Origin: Telmatactis stephensoni
Lineage: Eukaryota > Cnidaria > Anthozoa > Actiniaria > Isophelliidae
Assembly: GCA_029948255.1 (NCBI GenBank)
Contig: JALIZF010000975.1
Coordinates: 55,478-119,477 of the forward strand
Length of the DNA stretch: 64,000 bases
Direction: 5' to 3'
Shown: positions 54,210 through 64,000 of the stretch, piece by piece
Layout of the letters: each line of letters starts with the position of its first letter
Position numbering within the stretch: the first letter of the stretch is position 1
The notes under the pieces: generated by a model
What the model was told of the DNA's origin: nothing
What the model saw: only the letters and a program-made list of their open reading frames with translations
Databases searched by the model: none
Translations under genes and position numbers: made by a program

Positions 54210-54287
54210 TTGGGTAAGTAAAAGTAGCAAAATATAGTGAAAATAAATGAAAATTTAAGATTTAGAGCAGGAGCTCAGGAGCTCACA

Positions 54288-54840
54288 GCGAGTGGCAGTA
54301 CTTGCTTGCTGTTGGTTGATTCCAGTGGCGTTTAATGCATACATCTTGGTTTTCATGACTGTAAATAAAGAATTTCCTTTTGGCTGTACAATATCAAACT
54401 TTGAATTATGCCTCGTTTTTGTTCTAATTATTGTGGCAGTTTTCTTCATACTGTATTGTGTTATATTGTTTCTAAGTATCCTAACCTTAAGAACACTGTC
54501 TAAGTCACAAGCCATTCAAGCCAATCTTTCTGAGGAACAAAGAAAACAACGAAGAAAACGAATTGTAAACGCAGTTAGGGTGGTGCTGTGCTCGTTACTA
54601 CTTTATCCCTGTTGCTATCTTCCAGCTCTTACAACAGTGGTTATAATTTATCTGGATATCGTGGTCCTGAATATGAATATACTTGATTTAAATTCTTGTA
54701 TTGACTGGATAACATATTATTTCATGGTAAGACATGTTTTGCCTCTTCTTAATTCTTTACTTAGTCCTTGTATCTATTTTGTTTTTCTAACTGATTTTCG
54801 AGAAGCTGCAAAGAGACTGCTGTTTCAAAGAAACAATTAA
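54288..54840 (+). pseudogene. class A GPCR 2, C-terminal half after the LINE
   Basis: The reading resumes exactly where the first half stopped: last base of the Gln codon, then RVAVLACCWLIPVAFNAYIL (TM4), extracellular loop 2 with FGCTISNF, TM5, TM6 (YPCCYLP), and TM7 with LLSPCIYFVF, ending LLFQRNN before TAA. No stop or frameshift. Without the LINE the two halves would give a protein nearly the length of GPCR 1. As it stands it cannot make a seven-TM receptor unless the LINE is spliced out. Confidence 0.9.
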
Positions 54841-54912
54841 CAAACTACTCTCTTTTTACGAGAAAAAAGTGCACAATTCATGCTTCATGAACTTTTGTGA
54901 CAAACAGAGCTA

Positions 54913-55185
54913 CAATCCGCGCCTTTATTAATGACACACACATCTAAATTCTAACACAATACGCTTAAACAACCACTTTCTTGGTCATTATCTGCATCTC
55001 GGTAAAACCCCCCCTCCCCCATGTCAATGTTGAGGGTCGCAACGTTCCCCGGGTAGCGCGAGCATCACCAAGCAACATTGACGCGGGGGGAGGGGGGGAC
55101 AAAAGTCGGGTGACGTGCGCTGCTGCATTACAGTCATTTATCATGCTCCATGCATGGCTGTGTCAAAGTAAAAAGGCGCGGATTG
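54913..55185 (+). repeat. left 273-bp terminal direct repeat of the Tc1-like unit
   Basis: A self-contained MITE-like segment with CAATCCGCGCCTTT and AAAGGCGCGGATTG ends. Inside is a large hairpin: CCCCTCCCCCATGTCAATG and its inverse (CATTGACGCGGGGGGAGGGG) around a GTTCCCCGGGTAGCGCGAG loop. It matches 58079-58352 except for the length of the C run. Confidence 0.9.
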
Positions 55186-55388
55186 TCTGAGAAGGAACGC
55201 AGGTGACAAAAACAAGGCCTCGCGCGAGTATTTGTGTTTGACATGTTAGCCGACGTCCGAAATGACATCCCATGTTGCAACAGAACATGTCGTCATCAAT
55301 TCGAAAGTAAATTAAGAATATATTCTAAATGAAAATTGATGATTGTTGCTATTCCATATGTAGCACATTTGCGTGCGCCCGCCTAACT

Positions 55389-56475
55389 ATGGGACGGAAA
55401 ATTATCTCTGCAGAAACTAAAGCATTAGTTAAATTTCTGAGCATGCAGGGCAAGTTCTCTAAGAAAAAAATTGCCGAAACATGTGGAGTATCGCGTTCGA
55501 CTGTATACAGATGTCTTTTGGCCGTCAAGGAAAAGAAACAAAAAACCAAGACCAAAGTAGGGAGGAAACGGATATTTCAAGTTAGAGAGGAGCGTAGGAT
55601 GAAACGCTGTATCAACAAGCTGCGACAGGAAGAGGGCAATTTCACAGCACAACGCCTTCTTGTGGAGATGAACATTCCAGGCAATGTAGCTTCAGTGAGG
55701 ACCATGCAAAAACATTTGAATCGACTTGGATACCGATATGTGCAAGCACGAAAGAAAGGTATATTGACAAGGAAGGACCGAAGGCTGAGAATGGTTTTCG
55801 CGAAAAATTTCAAAAGAAACTATGGAACAGAATTCTGGACTGAGAAAGTAGCATTTTTCTTTGATGCTGTGAGTTTTTACCATAAATATAACCCTGTTAG
55901 ACCAAGCAAGAGCACCTGATGGTCTAATATGGAGACTCATGTCCGAAGGACTATCGGAGCATTGCACAGCAAAAGGGTCTAAAGTTGGGTCGGGGGGTCG
56001 AGTTGTAAAATTCTTTGTAGCCATTTCATACAACGAAGGTGTAGTTTTATGTGAAACCTATGAAAAACTAAATGGCGATAGCTTTACACAATTCATTTTC
56101 GATCATTTTGGTAAAGCGTTTCGTCGTAGTAAGAAAGGTCGTTCTCGAATATTTGTACAAGACGGAGATCCTAGTCAAAACTGTGCACAAGCAAAGGGAG
56201 CTTTGAAAGCAATACGTGCAAAAATGTTTGCAATACCTGCCCGTAGCCCAGATCTCAATCCCATAGAGAACTTTTTCCATACAGTGAAAACGGATCTGAG
56301 GCAACAAGCAATAGATCAGAAAATAGAATACGAAACAGTTGACGAATTCGCTAAGCGTATAAGATCACTAATGCTCAGTAATTGTTATAAAGCCCAGATA
56401 AATAAGACCATTTTAAGTCTCAATAAGCGCATCGATTTGATCATTCAAAACCAAGGTCGACGTTTGAAGTATTGA
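55389..56475 (+). pseudogene. Tc1-type DD34E transposase, one frameshift
   Basis: The first frame starts MGRKIISAETKALVKF and has the paired-like helix-turn-helix (KKKIAETCGVSRSTVYR), the GRKR hook between helices, and the first catalytic Asp in FFFDAVSF. It shifts at about 55893-55900 and stops at 55919. The other frame continues (LDQARAPDGLIWRLMSEG) with VQDGDPSQN (second Asp) and SPDLNPIENFFHTVK (Glu), spacing 34, so DD34E. It ends RRLKY before TGA at 56475. About 360 aa in all, normal for the family. Only one indel is visible. Acts in the nucleus on terminal inverted repeats with TA targets. Confidence 0.87.
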
Positions 56476-58078
56476 GACTGAGATAAATGTAATACGGTTC
56501 GGTCAAACACTTTTCTAGTTGTGAATTGTAAATATTTTATTCAAAAATCCGGTGATAAATAACTCTGTACAGTTACCACGAGGAACTATGAATAAATGCT
56601 TGAAACTGTCAAGAGACAGCCTATGGTCAATGTGTAATTTTACATTTCGGGCAAGCTGCATAATACGTATCATGTTACACTACTGTAAAGTATAAATACT
56701 AGCACAAAGTGCTTTCAAAATGTACATCGCGCTGAAATCTTCTCTTTATACGGAATGCACCGTTCAGCTAACTTAGTCACAAATTCACTATAAAGTTTTA
56801 ACACATACAAAGGTGCAGAAAAACCCAAAATTTGCGCAAAAACAATGACGTCCACGGTTTACACTCAGAGAGTTAATATACTAACTCAGATGTCTTTTAT
56901 AATAGGATTGCAAACCGTAAACCGTTGACGTCATCCAGAATTGTCATCAAGCAAACCGAACAATGTACTCCACTAGAGGCCATTTGAAAGCCTTAATGAT
57001 TTCAAAAACATGTCTAAGAAAAATACGAATTTGAAATTGTAGCCGAAGTGTTGTGTAATATTCAAGAGTTAACACTATTACTGCCACATTTGAAAGAACA
57101 ATGCTTGAAGCCTTTGCACAACGTTGCCCAGTCAATATAAGTGTATCGAATTTCTAATCTCATGCAATGTACAGGAGTCAGTTTTCAATCTGGCCGCAAT
57201 GAAAATGCTCAAGAAAAAATAAATGAAAAATAAAACACGCCAAGCTTTCGTGCAAAAAAACGCCCATATTATCAATCAAACTTAATATAATTATTCATTC
57301 CTCTTACGTATATCAACCCCTTACACCCCCTCCCCCCAGCTAAAGTTATATACTATGAGGAGTGAACACCCATAATGCATTTCTTCCGCTGAAATACCTC
57401 GACGCTTCGAAAATTTATAGGTTGTAGCGCATGGTCATTTCATCTGCTATGTTCAGTAGTCACGCAACGCGTGACTATTTCGACATCTGATTTGTACATA
57501 ATTTACCAGATGTATATCTCTCTTGCGAAATGTATTCACTGCACGGCTTTTATTACGCAAGTGTGATTTTTATCTAAATGTTGGGAACAGATGTAGCTAC
57601 AACTACCTGAGGACGTTCACAGTGGTTAGCTGCCGCTTTCGTGTGCACGCCCTACACTTAATGCAGTGTTACACTGCATAACAATGGGTGCAGGTGACTT
57701 TTATGAACTTCGTCATCACCTCAATAGCCTGATTAGAACTTCTTGGTTTCCTGAATTGCAACCTGTACACGGTCGACAGCTCAGTTTGTATAAAATAACA
57801 ACTATTTTGCGTCCAATGACTATTTCTAAGCTGTTCTCCAACTTCGAAGCCCCACCCTGGTGTCAGTCATTACAATGTCTCTCAATTAACCCGCCTTAAT
57901 GCACCGCATGAAAAATCGACAAATTCTCGAATATCTCTAAAATACTTCATATAAAATACTTCATTTCTACACAGATAACACCTCCAGAGTTTCTTTATTG
58001 ATAGAACGAATCCCACCAATATCCCATAATATAAAACGCACGATTGACCGGGTGATTTTTGTGTGTATAACCCCCAGA
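56476..58078. other. non-coding core of the Tc1-like unit
   Basis: No further ORF. It contains a hairpin at 56844-56935 (TGACGTCCACGGTTTAC against GTAAACCGTTGACGTCA). The last 15 bp before the right repeat read CAGACAATCCGCGCC, the inverse of the junction after the left repeat. Confidence 0.5.
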
Positions 58079-58352
58079 CAATCCGCGCCTTTATTAATGA
58101 CACACACATCTAAATTCTAACACAATACGCTTAAACAACCACTTTCTTGGTCATTATCTGCATCTCGGTAAACCCCCCCCCTCCCCCATGTCAATGTTGA
58201 GGGTCGCAACGTTCCCCGGGTAGCGCGAGCATCACCAAGCAACATTGACGCGGGGGGAGGGGGGGACAAAAGTCGGGTGACGTGCGCTGCTGCATTACAG
58301 TCATTTATCATGCTCCATGCATGGCTGTGTCAAAGTAAAAAGGCGCGGATTG
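58079..58352 (+). repeat. right 274-bp terminal direct repeat of the Tc1-like unit
   Basis: Same orientation and nearly identical to 54913-55185. The outer end is followed by TA; the inner end is preceded by CAGA, not TA. Confidence 0.9.
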
Positions 58353-58354
58353 TA

Positions 58355-59087
58355 GCATACTAAGGTTTTATCACTATAATAATATTAATCCAAGAGTCAT
58401 GATTTGAATACATCTTGTTCTTGGGGCATCAGTGAGATTAATGAAACCAATAAATAAATCGGAATATTTACTGTGATTGAATAAAAAACATGATTCAGTG
58501 GTAAATGCCTTGACTTGGTCGTATCGTGTGTTTATTTAGCTCTTTTTAAAAAATGTTCTCAGTATATTTTAAATATCAGTAAGTCTTACAATTCATTTTC
58601 GTAAAAATAAACACTCAGTGAAAGCCGCAAGTGTCTGGAGGAACACACACATGTAGGAAAAGTTATTACGGCAACTTCACTGAATTTGGTGCTTATTTGA
58701 AAATATCACTGAACCACTATTTTAAGGAGGGCGGGGATTTTATTCTTTCTTGTCACTTCTTCCGGCAGAAATCTTAACGAAATAAAACACTAATATGTTT
58801 AAGAAGGCATCTTCCTTAAGTACGTATCCTTTGGATAGTTATTTACCTAAGTACCTAAGTACAAAACAACTACCTATAACTTAAGGCAAAAATCTGAGGT
58901 TAAGCCTAACTGAGGTGCGTACCACTCACTTTCAAAGCGTATTTATTAATAGCTTGATTTTTAAATACAATTTTTCATATCGGTTGCAACATGAGATATG
59001 TATATTTATTTTATGGATAACAAAGACTCACTATTATTATTTGGCTCATTAGATTTCCTTAATATTGTATACTAGGCGGAGTCTAGA
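58355..59087. other. non-coding stretch before the satellite
   Basis: AT-rich, no gene recognised. A short CCTAAGTA repeat lies at about 58845-58862. Confidence 0.4.
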
Positions 59088-62000
59088 ATGTTTTCCATAT
59101 ACTTCGCGTCGAGGAAACTGTGGATTGAATCGCGAGTCCACAGATTGCGTTCAACTCAAACTATGGACCTTTGCTTGCGTCCACATTTCGCGTCAGCGCA
59201 ATATATCGACCACTATACCATGGACTATACTATATACCTTCAAGTCCATACTTCGCGTTGACGCAAACTGTGGATTGATTCGCGAGTCCACAGATTGTAC
59301 TTTGAGGTCCTTAATTGGCGTCCACGCAATCTGTGAATTGAAACGCTAGTAATTAGATGGTACTTTGAAGTCCATAAATCGCGTCCACGCAATCTGTGGA
59401 TTGAATCGCGAGTCCACAGATTGCATTCAATTCAAACTATGGACTTTTGCTAGCGTCCACATATCGCGCCAGTGCAATCTATGGACCATGTACTTTGAAG
59501 TCCATAGTTCGCACTATGGACTTTTGCTAGCGTCCACATATCGCGCCAGCGCAATCTATGGACCATGTACTTTGAAGTCCATAGTTCGCACTATGGACTT
59601 TTGCTAGCGTCCACATATCGCGCCAGTGCAATCTATGGACCATGTACTTTGAAGTCCATAGTTCGCACCATGGACTTTTGCTAGCGTCCACATATCGCGC
59701 CAGTGCAATCTATGGACCATGTACTTTGAAGTCCATAGTTCGCACCATGGACTTTTGCTAGCGTCCACATATCGCGCCAGTGCAATCTATTTACCATGTA
59801 CTTTGAAGTCCATAGTACGCACTATGGACTTTTGCTAGCGTCCACATATCGCGCCAGCGCAATCTATGGACCAAAACACCATGTACTATACTATGCACCT
59901 TGAAGTCCATTGTTCGCACTATGGACTTTTGGTAGCGTCCACATATCGCGCCAGTGCAATCTATGGACCATGTACTTTGAAGTCCATAGTTCGCACTATG
60001 GACTTTTGCTAGCGTCCACATATCGCGCCAACGCAATCTATGGACCAAAACACCATGTACTATACTATGCACCTTGAAGTCCATAGTTCGCACTATGGAC
60101 TTTTGCTAACGTCCACATATCGCGCCAGTGCAATCTATGGACCATGTACTTTGAAGTCCATAGTTCGCACTATGGACTTTTGCTAGCGTCCACATATCGC
60201 GCCAGCGCAATCTATGGACCAAAACACCATGTACTATACTATGCACCTTGAAGTCCATAGTTCGCACTATGAACTTTTGCTAGCGTCCACATATCGCGCC
60301 AGTGCAATCTATGGACCATGTACTTTGAAGTCCATAGTTCGCACCATGGACTTTTGCTAGCGTCCACATATCGCGCCAGTGCAATCTATTTACCATGTAC
60401 TTTGAAGTCCATAGTACGCACTATGGACTTTTGCTAGCGTCCACTTATCGCGCCAGCGCAATCTGTGGACCAAAACACCATGTACTATACTATGCACCTT
60501 GAAGTCCATAGTTCGCACTATGGACTTTTGCTAGCGTCCACATATCGCGCCAGTGCAATCTATGGACCATGTATTTTGAAGTCCATAGTTCGCACTATAG
60601 ACTTTTGCTAGCGTCCACATATCGCGCCAGTGCAATCTATTTACCATGTACTTTGAAGTCCATAGTACGCACTATGGACTTTTGCTAGCGTCCACTTATC
60701 GCGCCAGCGCAATCTGTGGACCAAAACACCATGTACTATACTATGCACCTTGAAGTCCATAGTTCGCACTATGGACTTTTGCTAGCGTCCACATATCGCG
60801 CCAGTGCAATCTATGGACCATGTACTTTGAAGTCCATAGTTCGCACTATGGACTTTTGCTAGCGTCCACATATCGCGCCAGCGCAATCTATGGACCAAAA
60901 CACCATGTACTATACTATGCACCTTGAAGTCCATAGTTCGCACTATGGACTTTTGCTAGCGTCCACATATCGCGCCAGTGCAATCTATGGACCATGTATT
61001 TTGAAGTCCATAGTTCGAACTATAGACTTTTGCTAGCGTCCACATATCGCGCCAGTGCAATCTATGGACCATGTACTTTGAAGTCCATAGTTCGCACTAT
61101 GGACTTTTGCTAGCGTCCACATATCGCGCCAGTGCAATCTATGGACCATGTACTTTGAAGTCCATAGTTCGCACTATGGACTTTTGCTAGCGTCCACATA
61201 TCGCGCCAGTGCAATCTATGGACCATGTACTTTGAAGTCCATAGTTCGCACTATGGACTCAAGTACCTTAAGGCAAGGCTAGAAGCCAAAATCTACAAAA
61301 TACACTTATTTTTGTTACAAGCAAATGTCTGAAAGAAAATTTACCAAACTTCGTCCATGAACAGACATCCATCTACTGATCAACCTTAAGTGATGATTTG
61401 GGAGTTTCAGTGGTCACGTGACCAGTACTGGAGAAAAATTGTTTTTCTAAAATGGGGCCACGAGTTTTATTGACCAGGTAAACGTTGAAAATCTTTGCCA
61501 TATGGTACTTCAACATCCTACGCTTAGACATTATGTTTATCATGGATAGTGAGGGAGATATTTAAAAATATAAAAGAGTATCATTTGGTCACGTGACCTG
61601 TTTTGTTGAGTAACTGCTTAAAGAAAGTTGAATGTCAAAATGTCTAAGCGTAAAATTATGAAGTGACATGATTAAAGCTTACTTCATGTATTAGTTTGGT
61701 CTGATCAGAAAAACTCGTGGCCCCATTTACGAAAAACCATGTATGTCCTATAATTATCGCTGCAGGTCACGTGACCACTAAAACTCCCAAATCATCACTT
61801 AAGGTTGATCAGTAGATGAATGTCTGTTCATGGACGAAGTTTGGTAAGGTTTCATTCAGACATTTTCTCGTAACAAAAATAAGTGTATATATTGTGTATA
61901 TTTTGGCACCAAGCCTGGCCTTAAGGTACTTGAGGACTTTTGCTAGCGTCCACATATCGCGCCAGTGCAATCTATGGACCATGTACTTTGAAGTCCATAG

Positions 62001-64000
62001 TTCGCACTATGGACTTTTGCTAGCGTCCACATATCGCGCCAGCGCAATCTATGGACCAAAACACCATGTACTATACTATGCACCTTGAAGTCCATAGTTC
62101 GCACTATGGACTTTTGCTAGCGTCCACATATCGCGCCAGTGCAATCTATGGACCATGTACTTTGAAGTCCATAGTTCGCACTATGGACTTTTGCTAGCGT
62201 CCACATATCGCGCCAGCGCAATCTATGGACCAAAACACCATGTACCGATACTATGCACCTTGAAGTCCATAGTTCGCACTATGGACTTTTGCTAGCGTCC
62301 ACATATCGCGCCAGTGCAATCTATGGACCATGTATTTTGAAGTCCATAGTTCGCACTATGGACTTTTGCTAGCGTCCACATATCGCGCCAGTGCAATCTA
62401 TGGACCATGTACTTTGAAGTCCATAGTTCGCACTATGGACTTTTGCTAGCGTCCACATATCGCGCCAGCGCAATCTATGGACCAAAACACCATGTACTAT
62501 ACTATGCACCTTGAAGTCCATAGTTCGCACTATGGACTTTTGCTAGCGTCCACATATCGCGCCAGTGCAATCTATGGACCATGTACTTTGAAGTCCATAG
62601 TTCGCACTATGGACTTTTGCTAGCGTCCACATATCGCGCCAGCGCAATCTATGGACCAAAACACCATGTACCGATACTATGCACCTTGAAGTCCATAGTT
62701 CGCACTATGGACTTTTGCTAGCGTCCACATATCGCGCCAGTGCAATCTATGGACCATGTATTTTGAAGTCCATAGTTCGCACTATGGACTTTTGCTAGCG
62801 TCCACATATCGCGCCAGTGCAATCTATGGACCATGTACTTTGAAGTCCATAGTTCGCACTATGGACTTTTGCTAGCGTCCACATATCGCGACAGCGCAAT
62901 CTATGGACCAAAACACCATGTACTATACTATGCACCTTGAAGTCCATAGTTCGCACTATGGACTTTTGCTAGCGTCCACATATCGCGCCAGTGCAATCTA
63001 TGGACCATGTACTTTGAAGTCCATAGTACGCACTATGGACTTTTGCTAGCGTCCATATATCGCGCCAGCGCAATCTATGGACCAAAACACCATGTACTAT
63101 ACTATGCACCTTGAAGTCCATAGTTCGCACTATGGACTTTTGCTAGCGTCCACATATCGCGCCAGTGCAATCTATGGACCATGTACTTTGAAGTCCATAG
63201 TTCGCACTATGGACTTTTGCTAGCGTCCACATATCGCGCCAGCGCAATCTATGGACCAAAACACCATGTACTATACTATGCACCTTGAAGTCCATAGTTC
63301 GCACTATGAACTTTTGCTAGCGTCCACATATCGCGCCAGTGCAATCTATGGACCATGTACTTTGAAGTCCATAGTTCGCACCATGGACTTTTGCTAGCGT
63401 CCACATATCGCGCCAGTGCAATCTATTTACCATGTACTTTGAAGTCCATAGTACGCACTATGGACTTTTGCTAGCGTCCACTTATCGCGCCAGCGCAATC
63501 TGTGGACCAAAACACCATGTACTATACTATGCACCTTGAAGTCCATAGTTCGCACTATGGACTTTTGCTAGCGTCCACATATCGCGCCAGTGCAATCTAT
63601 GGACCATGTACTTTGAAGTCCATAGTTCGCACTATGGACTTTTGCTAGCGTCCACATATCGCGCCAGCGCAATCTATGGACCAAAACACCATGTACTATA
63701 CTATGCACCTTGAAGTCCATAGTTCGCACTATGGACTTTTGCTAGCGTCCACATATCGCGCCAGCGCAATCTATGGACCAAAACACCATGTACTATACTA
63801 TGCACCTTGAAGTCCATAGTTCGCACTATGGACTTTTGCTAGCGTCCACATATCGCGCCAGTGCAATCTATGGACCATGTAATTTGAAGTCCATAGTACG
63901 CACTATGGACTTTTGCTAGCGTCCACATATCGCGCCAGTGCAATCTATGGACCATGTACTTTGAAGTCCATAGTTACGCACTATGGACTTTTGCTAGCGT
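59088..64000. repeat. satellite array of 77-bp and 97-bp monomers, continuing past the window
   Basis: The core monomer runs GGACTTTTGCTAGCGTCCAC, ATATCGCGCCAGTGCAATCT, ATGGACCATGTACTTTGAAG, TCCATAGTTCGCACTAT (77 bp). A long form inserts 20 bp after GGACC (AAAACACCATGTACTATACT type), giving 97 bp. Each monomer has a perfect hairpin AAGTCCATAGT-TCGC-ACTATGGACTT. The first about 350 bp (59088-59440) are diverged monomers with CTGTGGATTGA and TCCACAG variants, as expected at an array edge. Higher-order periods are visible (426 bp at 62185-62611 and onward). Frames through it give spurious ORFs. Confidence 0.95.
61259..61933. mobile_element. 675-bp fold-back element inserted in the satellite
   Basis: The ends TCAAGTACCTTAAGGC and GCCTTAAGGTACTTGA are exact inverses, and the arms match for about 170 bp (blocks such as AGACAT, TGATCAACCTTAAGTGATGA, TTTGGGAGTTT and GTGGTCACGTGACC). 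GGAC flanks both sides (61255-61258 and 61934-61937), exactly where the monomer reads TATGGACTTTT, so the site is reconstructed cleanly. An inner second pair lies around GGCCACGAGTTTT and TCACGTGACC. No coding capacity. Confidence 0.87.

Larger units (their letters stand above)
50019..54284 (-). mobile_element. full-length CR1/L2-like LINE inserted in GPCR 2
   Basis: A 4.27-kb non-LTR retrotransposon on the minus strand. Its 3' end has an AATAAA signal and a short (TATTG)n tail (plus strand ACAAT repeats at 50016-50035); its 5' end is the GAGCTCAGGAGCTC region near 54284. A possible 3-bp target duplication, ACA, is at 50016-50018 and 54285-54287. It contains ORF1 (coiled-coil, frameshifted) and ORF2 (endonuclease and reverse transcriptase, open). 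The microsatellite tail instead of poly(A) favours the CR1/L2 group. Full length and open ORF2 suggest recent insertion. Confidence 0.88.
46690..54900. repeat. segmental duplication, unit B (with broken GPCR 2)
   Basis: Homologous to unit A (42758-45500). It starts in the MITE arm at 46690, continues through shared blocks at 46895-47530, then about 1.8 kb not found in unit A, then promoter-proximal sequence (GGTGTATATxG, ATATAATTGCCTCG) and the GPCR 2 halves around the LINE, ending GCACAATTCATGCTTCATGA just before the Tc1-type unit. Confidence 0.8.
54913..58352. mobile_element. 3.4-kb Tc1-like unit bounded by two 274-bp direct repeats
   Basis: The outer ends are CAATCCGCGCCTTT on the left and its inverse (AAAGGCGCGGATTG) on the right, flanked by TA on both sides (54911-54912 and 58353-58354). 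Each end carries a 273/274-bp segment in the same orientation, nearly identical, and each segment has the same 14-bp inverted termini. The inner edges lack TA (TCTG follows the left copy, CAGA precedes the right copy). The core encodes a frameshifted DD34E transposase. The unit sits 70 bp after the GPCR 2 stop codon. Confidence 0.8.

Noticed and set aside
54255..54515. Minus-strand ORF opposite GPCR 2
   Set aside because: Shadow of the receptor's reading frame; the same shadow appears opposite GPCR 1.
59065..62088. ORFs of 80-100 codons in the satellite on both strands
   Set aside because: Repeated translations of the 77/97-bp monomer with no independent support.
59088..64000. CRISPR or bacterial repeat array
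   Set aside because: The monomers are contiguous satellite units with higher-order structure and no spacers.

Overview
The window is eukaryotic DNA: spliced genes with GT-AG introns, an intronless pair of seven-transmembrane receptors, a LINE, a Tc1-type transposon, many fold-back (MITE-like) elements and a large satellite array. The gene style (AT-rich, each Ig or FN3 domain on its own phase-1 exon, a tandem intronless GPCR family, abundant CR1-like LINEs) fits an anthozoan cnidarian, perhaps a stony coral. This assignment is inference from style and is not proven by a marker gene.

Layout. 0-6.9 kb holds no recognised gene; it has a 46-bp minisatellite, a SINE tail running into a TTCC microsatellite, and a 608-bp unit present 1.5 times. 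6.94-9.96 kb is a two-exon RBM7-like RNA-binding protein gene (192 aa) whose intron is packed with nested transposons. 10-23 kb is non-coding as far as I can see, with two clear fold-back elements. 23.3-36.7 kb is an eleven-exon cell-surface receptor gene of 1424 aa: signal peptide, five Ig domains, two FN3 domains, one membrane span, and a cytoplasmic tail of about 680 aa, nearly all of it on one exon. The domain order matches the turtle/IGSF9 family. 36.7-42.7 kb is non-coding and rich in palindromic elements.

42.7-54.9 kb is a tandem segmental duplication carrying two class A GPCR genes. The first (44.4 kb) is intact but lacks the conserved TM3 cysteine. The second (49.6 kb) keeps that cysteine but is split by a full-length 4.3-kb CR1/L2-like LINE on the opposite strand. 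Right after it lies a 3.4-kb Tc1-like unit (54.9-58.35 kb) bounded by two nearly identical 274-bp direct repeats, each with its own terminal inverted repeats; TA duplications occur only at the outermost ends. From about 59.1 kb to the window end is a satellite of 77-bp and 97-bp monomers, each with a perfect 11-bp hairpin, interrupted once by a 675-bp fold-back element.

The three host gene groups (RNA surveillance factor, adhesion receptor, GPCR pair) have no evident functional link. What ties the window together is transposon activity: nested insertions whose order can be read, one receptor gene broken by a recent insertion, and a possible composite eukaryotic transposon. All splice sites were read by eye; no database search was run.
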